Assembly: GCA_051009015.1 (NCBI GenBank)
Contig: JBPCWZ010000165.1
Coordinates: forward strand, 1-6,967
Length of the DNA: 6,967 nt
Direction: 5' to 3'
DNA from: JAHRAH01 sp051009015
Lineage (GTDB): Bacteria > Pseudomonadota > Gammaproteobacteria > Tethybacterales > Persebacteraceae
How positions within the stretch are numbered: position 1 is the stretch's first letter; each line of letters starts with the position of its first letter. Made by a program: the position numbers and the translations under genes. Of the stretch, positions 1 through 4,814 are shown one piece after another. The notes beneath the pieces were generated by a model, which made no database searches, was not told where the DNA came from, and saw only the letters and a list, made by a program, of their open reading frames with translations.

Positions 1-700
1 CTTTTTTTTGTTCGGCAAACTTGCAAACAAAACCGGCATATTCCGCCGCCAAAAGGGAGATATGAATATTATCGCGCACATATTCCGGCGTGCGCACAAG
101 CGCGCTTTTTTGTGCCAGCCATTCTTGCGCCAGATGCGCGGTAAAACGCGCTTCTTCCAAAGGACCGAAAGGATTGGCGATAACAAACTTCCCAAGGCGC
201 ATCCCGCATTGGCGGGCGTAAAAAACAAAACTCTGCCATGTCAAACTCTTGGCAAGCCCGTAAGGCAAAACCGCGGGCAGACCATCCGACCCTTTTCCTT
301 CGCCGCTTTCAAAGACCGAGCCGGTCAATAAAACCATCCGGCAGCCGCCGCTTTGCAAAGTGTCAAACACTTGCGGCAGGTTGCGGGTATTGGCGGCAAG
401 CGCCGAGGCGACATTGTAATCCGCCGCGCGAAAATCGCCAACGGCGGCGGCATGATGACAAAAAACATCCCAGCCCGGCTTTTCGGCGGCAAGGCGCAAA
501 AACGGCGCGCCGCCGAAAACACAACCAAAAACGCGGCGGCATAATCCGTCCAGCATCTTCACCCGCCGCAGCCGGATACCGGAATAATCCCGCTCGCCGC
601 GCCCGCGAAAAACGGCGCTGACACTATGCCCCTGCCGCGCCAACGCGCGGGCAAACCACATCCCCGAAAAAGAACTCGCCCCGCTAAACAGGATATTCAT
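1..700 (-). CDS. NAD(P)-dependent sugar epimerase/reductase (extended SDR), partial: 3' end beyond window
   Basis: Translating the minus strand from the ATG at 700-698 gives 233 residues with no stop before the left edge. The N-terminus MNILFSGASSFSG is a Rossmann nucleotide-binding start of the GASSF-type (G7, S10 in place of the middle Gly, G13). HHAA is at 82-85, the catalytic Ser lies in TGSVF (S128), and the YxxxK pair is Y147 and K151 (YGLAK). NPFGP at 176-180 and YVRDNIHIS at 207-215 are typical of nucleotide-sugar epimerases, dehydratases and reductases of this family. Such proteins are usually about 300 residues, so roughly 60-80 C-terminal residues are missing. The ATG follows the stop of the RfbC-like gene with no gap (TAG then ATG) and has no Shine-Dalgarno sequence, so it is probably translated by coupling or reinitiation. 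Whether it epimerises or reduces its sugar, and whether the carrier is dTDP, CDP or GDP, cannot be read from the sequence. Confidence 0.88.
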   Translation of the reverse strand, partial: MNILFSGASSFSGMWFARALARQGHSVSAVFRGRGERDYSGIRLRRVKMLDGLCRRVFGCVFGGAPFLRLAAEKPGWDVFCHHAAAVGDFRAADYNVASALAANTRNLPQVFDTLQSGGCRMVLLTGSVFESGEGKGSDGLPAVLPYGLAKSLTWQSFVFYARQCGMRLGKFVIANPFGPLEEARFTAHLAQEWLAQKSALVRTPEYVRDNIHISLLAAEYAGFVCKFAEQKK

Positions 701-1258
701 CTACAAATGCGTCTTTGGCGAAAAATCCGCAAACCCCTTATCGCGCGCCGACATTACCTTTGGCGCAAAGGGCCAGTCAATGGCAAAAGCCGGGTCGTCC
801 CAGCGGATGCCGCGCTCCAAATCCGGCGCATGATATTCGTCAATCAAATAAGCGAGTTGCGTGTCGTCGGCGAGGGTAAGATAGCCGTGCGCGCAACCTT
901 TGGGAATGCACATCATTTTGCCGTTGTCGGCGCTGAGTTCGGCGGCGGCGTATTTGCCGAAAGTCGCCGATGACGGGCGCAAATCCAGCACGACATCCCA
1001 AACCGCCCCGCGTATAACGCTGACAATCTTGGCTTCCGCTTTTGGCGGCAGTTGATAGTGCATCCCCCGCAGCGTCCCTTTTTTGGTTGATTCGGCAATG
1101 CTGATTTGTTCAATCCGCCCCGAAAAGCCGACATCGCCAAACTCCCGCGCGCAAAACATCCGGGCAAAAACCCCCCGCGCATCGCCCATCCGCCGAATAT
1201 CGGCGACAAACGCCCCCGCCAAAGGCAGCGCATTAAAATCAAACCGCTTATCCGCCAT
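701..1258 (-). CDS. rfbC: dTDP-4-dehydrorhamnose 3,5-epimerase family protein (RmlC/RfbC cupin)
   Basis: 185 residues, the usual size of RmlC (about 180). Family motifs run in order: GDARGVFARMF (25-35), RIEQISIAEST (48-58), KGTLRGMHYQ with the catalytic-type His67 (60-69), KIVSVIRGAVWDVVLDLR (77-94), IPKGCAHGY with H124 (118-126), LAYL with Y137, and WDDP...IDWP followed by SARDK (to 174). RmlC enzymes epimerise C3 and C5 of a 4-keto-6-deoxy nucleotide sugar; acting on the dTDP-glucose derivative gives the rhamnose precursor. I chose the ATG at 1258. The open frame continues to an ATG at 1366, but those 36 extra residues are Gly/Asn-rich and are encoded partly by a decayed copy of the interspersed repeat. 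No strong Shine-Dalgarno precedes 1258. The gene is the first of a two-gene operon with the SDR gene. That partner is not a typical rmlD by eye, so a CDP-sugar or other deoxysugar branch is as possible as dTDP-rhamnose. Confidence 0.86.
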   Translation of the reverse strand: MADKRFDFNALPLAGAFVADIRRMGDARGVFARMFCAREFGDVGFSGRIEQISIAESTKKGTLRGMHYQLPPKAEAKIVSVIRGAVWDVVLDLRPSSATFGKYAAAELSADNGKMMCIPKGCAHGYLTLADDTQLAYLIDEYHAPDLERGIRWDDPAFAIDWPFAPKVMSARDKGFADFSPKTHL

Positions 1259-1267
1259 AATCCCGCC

Positions 1268-1273
1268 ATTATA
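1268..1273 (-). promoter_or_regulatory. possible -10 box of the rfbC-SDR operon
   Basis: The minus strand reads TATAAT, a perfect sigma-70 -10 hexamer, 9 nt before the rfbC ATG at 1258. No recognisable -35 hexamer lies 16-18 bp upstream and there is no TGn extension. If it is used, transcription would begin at about 1261 and the mRNA would be almost leaderless, which fits the lack of a good Shine-Dalgarno. A chance match is possible. Confidence 0.3.
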
Positions 1274-1301
1274 GCCGCCGCCGCCTTCATTCCCGCCCCC
1301 G

Positions 1302-1322
1302 TCGTCATTCTGACGAAAGCGG
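1302..1322. repeat. decayed dRS3-like repeat copy
   Basis: This 21-nt stretch matches 1611-1631, inside the intact repeat, at 18 of 21 positions: TCGTCATTC and CGAAAGCGG are identical and the middle three bases are TGA instead of CCG. The change and the sequence after it destroy the perfect palindrome. The copy lies just upstream of rfbC and explains the low-complexity reading frame in front of that gene. Confidence 0.6.
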
Positions 1323-1327
1323 CGCGT

Positions 1328-1357
1328 TTGGCAAAACGGGGTTTTTTGTGTTATGAT
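1328..1357 (+). promoter_or_regulatory. sigma-70-type promoter with extended -10, reading toward the lipoprotein gene
   Basis: TTGGCA at 1328-1333 (5 of 6 to TTGACA) and TATGAT at 1352-1357 (5 of 6 to TATAAT) are separated by 18 bp. TGT at 1349-1351 supplies the TGn extension of the -10. Transcription would begin at about 1364, at a small hairpin (ATGCT-ATTG-AGCAT, 1366-1379). The first plus-strand gene downstream starts at 1780, so the leader would be about 415 nt and would carry all the repeats of the intergenic region. Confidence 0.55.
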
Positions 1358-1401
1358 GTTTGGCAATGCTATTGAGCATGTTTCATTTGTCGTTTATCAT
1401 T

Positions 1402-1436
1402 GCACGGCGCACGGCGCACGGCGCACGGCGCACGGC
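1402..1436. repeat. tandem repeat, five perfect copies of GCACGGC
   Basis: Five uninterrupted 7-bp units GCACGGC fill 1402-1436. A 7-bp unit is not a multiple of three, so copy-number change would shift any reading frame, but no convincing gene covers this site. It lies about 40 nt downstream of the start predicted from the promoter at 1328-1357, within the leader of the lipoprotein gene. Confidence 0.95.
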
Positions 1437-1532
1437 TTAGACCTTTGCATAATCCCGTTATCGGCAAAAGCCGCTAACAACCCCGCCCGCGCAAAAGCGC
1501 GGCAACTGAAAAGCGCACAAAGCGCACAAAGC

Positions 1533-1554
1533 CCCGCAAGGGCGCCCTTGCGGG
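1533..1554. repeat. perfect 22-bp palindrome
   Basis: Two 11-nt arms, CCCGCAAGGGC and GCCCTTGCGGG, abut with no spacer, centred between 1543 and 1544. As DNA it is a two-fold symmetric site; as RNA it would be a GC-rich stem with a strained loop. Only a short TTT follows, so it is a poor terminator. It sits between two direct copies of AAGCGCACA (1511-1519 and 1520-1528) and the dRS3-like pair. Confidence 0.85.
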
Positions 1555-1561
1555 CGCGTTT

Positions 1562-1637
1562 GGATTCCCGCTTTCGCGGGAATGACGGGATTTTGTCATT
1601 CCCGCCCTCTTCGTCATTCCCGCGAAAGCGGGAATCC
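1562..1637. repeat. inverted pair of dRS3-like palindromic repeats (ATTCCC-N8-GGGAAT)
   Basis: ATTCCCGCTTTCGCGGGAAT at 1564-1583 and ATTCCCGCGAAAGCGGGAAT at 1616-1635 are each internally palindromic and both fit the ATTCCC-N8-GGGAAT form known as dRS3 in Neisseria. With their flanks (GG before, GAC after) they form 25-bp inverted arms, 1562-1586 and 1613-1637, identical as reverse complements. The 26-bp spacer holds a truncated third copy (GTCATTCCCGCC, 1595-1606). In RNA the two arms could pair over 25 bp, or each could form its own hairpin. Similar repeats are dispersed in many proteobacterial genomes. I infer dispersal here from the extra copies at 1302 and 6224. Confidence 0.88.
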
Positions 1638-1642
1638 ATCTC

Positions 1643-1703
1643 TTTGCCATTTGTCCATTTGCGCGATAGCGCAAACGGCGGCGAAGCCGCCGCAAATGGC
1701 AAA
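1643..1703. other. 61-nt element with perfect three-way-junction folding potential
   Basis: Outer stem: TTTGCCATTTG (1643-1653) pairs perfectly with CAAATGGCAAA (1693-1703), 11 bp. Inside are two hairpins that abut each other and the outer stem on the 3' side: TTTGCGC-GATA-GCGCAAA (1658-1675) and CGGCGGC-GAA-GCCGCCG (1676-1692), each with a 7-bp perfect stem. Only four bases (TCCA, 1654-1657) are unpaired at the junction. Because each arm is a perfect DNA inverted repeat, both strands can fold the same way. The element lies in the leader of the lipoprotein gene, 76 nt before its ATG. It could be a mobile palindromic repeat, a leader regulatory structure or a small RNA domain. I know of no named family that matches. 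Confidence 0.7.
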
Positions 1704-1779
1704 ACCCTGAGGGCGCAAAGCGCACTCGTCATCATAAAGGGCTACTTGCCGCAAAACACACAACAACGAGGATAAAACC

Positions 1780-2718
1780 ATGACCAAAAACATTACCGAT
1801 ATCCTGCGCCCCTTTTTGGTGGTGCTTTTCGTTTTCGGCTTCGGCTCGCTGACCGCTTGCGGCGGCGGCGGCGGTAATACGGCGATGATGATGTCGCCGC
1901 CCCCGCCGGTGACGATGACGACCGCCCCGCCGGTGACGCTGGGATTTAACGCGCCGGAACTCGGGGCTCTCTTTTTAAATGCTGCTGACCAGCAATCCCC
2001 TCTCAATAGGCGGCATTTTATTATTTTGTCGGTTGCCGCTGAAGGAGAAACCAGAAACATCGCAGGGTTAGATTTTGCGCTTCGGCGGCAAAATGCTATC
2101 TCCCGCTCTGCGCTAACAAATAGCGTGTCTGCTATCAATCGGGCAATTTTGCATGCCAGCGGCGATATTGTTCATACTACGGTTGGACTTACTGCGGGAG
2201 AATTAGCAGTAGCATTTCAGACAAGACCGGGCATTACCTTGCTTACACAACTCTGCCCGGCACTTTGGCTTACTTCTTTCATCAATACCCACTTTGGGGC
2301 AAATACTTGCACCGCGCAAAGCGGATTGTCATATTCCCCGAATATGCCGAATGTTTTGCATGCGGCGATGGCGGATACTTTCCATCGGGGCATCGGCATC
2401 GGCGAAAGCCGCTTAGCCTTTTCGGGGCGGCACAACGGCAACGACAGGGCGGCGGGTTTCACTTATGATATGGGAAGTTTTGCCATGCGCACCGATTATG
2501 CGCATCTGCCGTCAAAACAAGATGGCGGCGTTTTCCTTGACACATACCGCTTCGGCATTGTCCGCCCGATAAACGACGAATCCCGCTTTTTTGCCGGTTT
2601 TGATTCTTACGACAATGCGATACTCGCCCTTGATGTCAATGCCGAAAACCTGCACAGATTTGGCGTAGCCCTCGGCGATGGCTATGCCGTCCAATACGAA
2701 TTGCGCATTCGCTTATAG
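1780..2718 (+). CDS. putative lipoprotein, unknown function
   Basis: 312 residues. The N-terminus has an export signal (R10, then a hydrophobic run 11-23) and a lipobox LTAC with the lipidation Cys at 27, followed by a Gly run and a flexible Met/Pro/Thr linker to about residue 53. The Asp-free residues after the Cys suggest outer-membrane sorting by the Lol rule. The body is unrecognised. C159 and C177 could form a disulfide. The C-terminal third (about 205-312) alternates polar and hydrophobic residues in strand-like runs and ends in YELRIRL, reminiscent of beta-barrel or beta-rich surface proteins, but it lacks a terminal aromatic residue. The start is supported by GAGGA at 1768-1772, 7 nt before the ATG. 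A rho-independent terminator follows. The middle (about 1970-2340) is AT-richer than neighbouring genes (28/60 G+C at 2161-2220), suggesting mosaic or foreign origin. Confidence 0.8.
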   Translation: MTKNITDILRPFLVVLFVFGFGSLTACGGGGGNTAMMMSPPPPVTMTTAPPVTLGFNAPELGALFLNAADQQSPLNRRHFIILSVAAEGETRNIAGLDFALRRQNAISRSALTNSVSAINRAILHASGDIVHTTVGLTAGELAVAFQTRPGITLLTQLCPALWLTSFINTHFGANTCTAQSGLSYSPNMPNVLHAAMADTFHRGIGIGESRLAFSGRHNGNDRAAGFTYDMGSFAMRTDYAHLPSKQDGGVFLDTYRFGIVRPINDESRFFAGFDSYDNAILALDVNAENLHRFGVALGDGYAVQYELRIRL

Positions 2719-2728
2719 CGGCAATATC

Positions 2729-2773
2729 AAAAGGGGGCGGCGTTTTTCATATTCCCGCCGCCCGCCCTTTTTT
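2729..2773 (+). terminator. rho-independent terminator of the lipoprotein gene
   Basis: Starting 10 nt after the stop, AAAAGGG-GGCGGCG (2729-2742) pairs with CGCCGCC (2756-2762) and, past a two-base CG bulge, with CCCTTTT (2765-2771). The downstream side ends in TTTTTT (2768-2773). It is GC-rich with a T tract and an A tract on the other side, so it may work in both directions. Confidence 0.85.
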
Positions 2774-2781
2774 ATTCTTAT

Positions 2782-3023
2782 AGCCCTGAAAGGGCGTCCT
2801 GTTCACAGCACGGGGCAACGCCCCGTGACGACATTACCCATTAATCAAGCCCTGAAAGGGCGTCCCATTCTTTTGCAGGGCAAAGCCCGGCAAAAACCAC
2901 AAACCCCGCCCATTATGACATTCGCCGCCATTGTTTTCGGTCGCCCTTTCAGGGCTTGTTTGTTTAATACGCCGATTCACGGGGCGTTGCCCCGTGCTAT
3001 GAACAGGTCGCCCTTTCAGGGCT
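2782..3023. repeat. composite inverted-repeat element (REPIN/MITE-like) built from two palindromes
   Basis: Palindrome A, AGCCCTGAAAGGGCG, occurs at 2782-2796 and 2848-2862 and in reverse at 2942-2956 and 3009-3023. Palindrome B, CACGGGGC-AAC-GCCCCGTG, occurs at 2809-2827 and in reverse at 2978-2996. The order is A-B-A, a 79-nt centre (2863-2941), then A-B-A reversed. The outer 47 nt of the two arms (2782-2828 and 2977-3023) are reverse complements at 45 of 47 positions. The 19-20 nt between B and the inner A differ between arms. No transposase is encoded. This design fits a REP-derived or MITE-like element moved by an enzyme supplied elsewhere, which is inference. It fills the gap between the lipoprotein terminator and pstB. 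Confidence 0.85.
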
Positions 3024-3078
3024 TTAAGGTTTTAATGGCGGCGGGCGGGGGGTTTTGCCAAGTGGTAGAATAACGAAG

Positions 3079-3849
3079 ATGACAAGCGGCGGCGGGAAAG
3101 AAATTACGGTGCAAGTGCGCGGGCTGAATGTCCGCTATGGCGGGGTGCAGGCGCTTTATGATGTGTCGCTGGATGTGCGCGCCAAGGAAATAACCGCGCT
3201 TATCGGTCCCTCCGGCTGCGGCAAAACTTCGTTTTTGCGGTGCATCAACCGGATGAACGACCTTATTGACGATTGCGAAGTCAGCGGCGAGATATTGCTG
3301 GAAGGCGAGAATGTCCGCGATGCCGATGTTGTGCAGTTGCGCACGAGGGTGGGGATGGTTTTCCAAAAGCCGAATCCTTTTCCCAAATCCATCTTTGACA
3401 ATGTCGCCTACGGTCCGCGCCTGCACGGGATGGCATCCACCAAAGCAAACGCCGAAGAAGTGGTGGAAACAAGTTTGCGCCGCGCCGGTTTGTGGGAAGA
3501 AGTCCGCGACCATCTGAAAAAACCCGGCACGCAACTCTCCGGCGGGCAGCAGCAAAGGTTGTGCATCGCCCGCGCCATTGCGGTGCGCCCGGAAGTGATA
3601 TTGATGGACGAGCCGTGCTCGGCATTGGATCCGGTTGCGACCGGAAGGATTGAAGAGTTGATGTTTGAACTGCGCGGCGATTATACGATAATCATTGTGA
3701 CGCACTCCATGCAGCAGGCGGCGCGCACTTCTCAGCGGACGGCGTTTTTTCATCTGGGGCGGCTTTTGGAAGTCGGCGATACCGAAGAGATATTCACCCG
3801 CCCGACGCACGACAAAACCCGCGCCTACATTACCGGCAGGTTTGGCTGA
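3079..3849 (+). CDS. pstB: phosphate ABC transporter ATP-binding protein PstB
   Basis: 256 residues from the ATG at 3079, normal PstB size. It is the cytoplasmic ATPase that drives high-affinity phosphate import through the PstC-PstA channel. Visible in order: Walker A GPSGCGKTS (43-51), Q-loop FQKPNPFP with Q96, the PstB hallmark YGPRLHG (111-117), ABC signature LSGGQQQR (153-160), Walker B VILMDEP (173-179), D-loop SALD (181-184), and H-loop H209 in VTHSMQQA. The end of the protein (TAFFHLGRLLEVG, 221-233) is also typical of PstB. A TTG start at 3055 is possible but adds only eight residues. No good Shine-Dalgarno lies before 3079; a TAGAAT at 3066-3071 would put the transcript start close to the ATG. 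The stop overlaps the phoU start (TGATG). pstS, pstC and pstA, which normally precede pstB, are absent from the window. Confidence 0.97.
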   Translation: MTSGGGKEITVQVRGLNVRYGGVQALYDVSLDVRAKEITALIGPSGCGKTSFLRCINRMNDLIDDCEVSGEILLEGENVRDADVVQLRTRVGMVFQKPNPFPKSIFDNVAYGPRLHGMASTKANAEEVVETSLRRAGLWEEVRDHLKKPGTQLSGGQQQRLCIARAIAVRPEVILMDEPCSALDPVATGRIEELMFELRGDYTIIIVTHSMQQAARTSQRTAFFHLGRLLEVGDTEEIFTRPTHDKTRAYITGRFG

Positions 3850-4532
3850 TGCCCCCGCCGCCGACACATGCCAACCCGGCTTTTGACCGCGATATTGCCG
3901 CGGTGACGGTTCTGCTCGGCAAGATGGAAAGCGCCGTCGCCGAGCAGATAGACGCGGTATCAACCGCTTTTGACGAAATGTCCCTGTCCAAATCGCGGCA
4001 GGTGCGCAAGAAAGACGACTCGCTAAACCGCCAGCGGGAGGAGTTGGAAGAGCGGGCGGTAATGGCATTGGCGCGTCATCAGCCGGTTGCCGATGATTTG
4101 CGGCGCATTGTCGGCGCGCTGAAAATGGCGATTGAATACGAGCGCATGGGCGATTATGTCAAGCACTTCGCCAAGAGCGTGGGCAAGTTTGTGGTGCATC
4201 ACGAAACTTTGGATGTTTTCCCGCTGCTTTCGGATATGACGAAGTCGGCGAGCAAGATGTTTGACGATTTTCGCAAAGCGCGCGCGGCGGGCGATATGGA
4301 AAAACTCGCCCAGGTTTGGCTGCGCGACCAAAAGATAGACGACGCCTGCCACGCGGCGGTGCAGGAAGCATTTACCAACCAAATGCGCGGCGACGGCAAC
4401 GCCCACAGTTTGGTACATGCCGTATCGGTGGCGAAGAATCTGGAACGCCTGTGCGACAAGATAAAGAATCTGGTGGAGATTTACTACCACCAGGAAACCG
4501 GCATCCCTTTGGATTTGGAAACCGACGACTAA
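3849..4532 (+). CDS. phoU: phosphate signalling protein PhoU
   Basis: 227 residues, typical for PhoU. It is a cytoplasmic helical protein that restrains Pst transport and PhoR-PhoB signalling when phosphate is plentiful. Two repeated three-helix PhoU domains are visible, each with the metal-binding E-x-x-x-D motif: E98-R-M-G-D102 and E199-R-L-C-D203. RHQPVADDLRRIVGALK (76-92) matches the conserved 'RQP-DLR' helix. Compared with the usual ERIAD-H-x-x-N pattern, the second site reads ERLCDKIKN (Cys and Lys in place of the common Ala and His), and the first reads ERMGDYVKH. The start codon shares its A with the pstB stop (TGATG), so the two are translationally coupled and act together. The first five residues include four prolines and are probably disordered. 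Confidence 0.94.
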   Translation: MPPPPTHANPAFDRDIAAVTVLLGKMESAVAEQIDAVSTAFDEMSLSKSRQVRKKDDSLNRQREELEERAVMALARHQPVADDLRRIVGALKMAIEYERMGDYVKHFAKSVGKFVVHHETLDVFPLLSDMTKSASKMFDDFRKARAAGDMEKLAQVWLRDQKIDDACHAAVQEAFTNQMRGDGNAHSLVHAVSVAKNLERLCDKIKNLVEIYYHQETGIPLDLETDD

Positions 4533-4533
4533 C

Positions 4534-4570
4534 CCGCCGCCGGTTGTTATCAGCCGGTCAGGCGGCTTTT
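4534..4570. terminator. possible terminator in the convergent phoU / small-gene junction
   Basis: CCGCC (4534-4538) pairs with GGCGG (4561-4565), and inside it CCGG (4540-4543) pairs with CCGG (4554-4557) around a 10-nt loop, with a small internal loop. CTTTT follows on the plus strand. It begins two bases after the phoU stop and overlaps the stop codon of the minus-strand gene. The T tract is short, so termination strength is uncertain. Confidence 0.45.
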
Positions 4571-4779
4571 GGCAATGCGCCGCGGTTGTCGCCGCCGGTG
4601 TAGTAGCGCGTGCCTTTGAACCATTCCAAATCGGTGAGTTTGCCGCCCGCGCTCATGTAGGCGTGCAGCGCCTTGCCCATCGCCAATTCCACTTGGGCGT
4701 CGTCATCGCCCGTTGCGGCTTTGGGGCGCAACTCGTCAAGCGCCTTTTCCAGCGCGCGCAAAAGTTGTTCGTGTGTCAT
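4558..4779 (-). CDS. small protein of unknown function, 73 aa
   Basis: Starts MTHEQLLRALEKAL and ends KLTDLEWFKGTRYYTGGDNRGALPKAA-like (final residues PKAA). I do not recognise a family. The first half looks like an amphipathic, charged helix (HEQLLRALEKALDELR), followed by a DDD stretch and a second helix, then a Gly/Tyr-rich tail. There is no signal peptide or membrane segment, so it is probably cytosolic. I chose the ATG at 4779 because AGGGAG stands 5 nt before it. A longer frame opens at 4866 but would overlap the upstream gene and has no such site. It follows the 136-aa gene with a 35-nt gap on the same strand and ends convergently 25 nt past phoU. Its own extended -10 box is visible in the gap. 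Confidence 0.72.
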   Translation of the reverse strand: MTHEQLLRALEKALDELRPKAATGDDDAQVELAMGKALHAYMSAGGKLTDLEWFKGTRYYTGGDNRGALPKAA

Positions 4780-4802
4780 GGTCTCTCCCTCGTGTGTCGG
4801 TG

Positions 4803-4808
4803 CATTGT
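4803..4808 (-). promoter_or_regulatory. possible extended -10 promoter for the 73-aa gene
   Basis: On the minus strand TACAAT (4808-4803) is preceded directly by TGG, giving the TGn-TACAAT extended -10 form. No clear -35 is present. Transcription would start near 4796, leaving a short leader that contains the ribosome binding site of the gene at 4779. The box lies in the 35-nt gap after the upstream gene's stop. Confidence 0.4.
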
Positions 4809-4814
4809 ACCACA

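Noticed and set aside
8..621. Plus-strand frames of 107 and 127 aa at the left edge
   Set aside because: They are antisense to the SDR gene, whose nucleotide loop and YxxxK motif are clear on the minus strand.
1562..1637. CRISPR-like array
   Set aside because: The repeats are inverted, only two are intact and spacing is not regular; no cas gene is present.
1353..1775. Open frames on both strands across the intergenic repeats
   Set aside because: They translate tandem and palindromic repeats (for example SRFRGND-type peptides), have no ribosome binding site and read through non-coding structure.
2678..3073. 131-aa plus-strand frame overlapping the composite repeat
   Set aside because: Its sequence is the translation of the A and B palindromes (ALKGRP and GQRPV motifs repeat), and it overlaps the lipoprotein end and the pstB start.
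3024..3078. Pho box upstream of pstB
   Set aside because: I found no CTGTCAT-type direct repeats with 11-bp spacing in this stretch.
3016..4068. 350-aa minus-strand frame opposite pstB
   Set aside because: It is antisense to pstB and phoU, whose motifs are complete; GC-rich genes often leave long open antisense frames.
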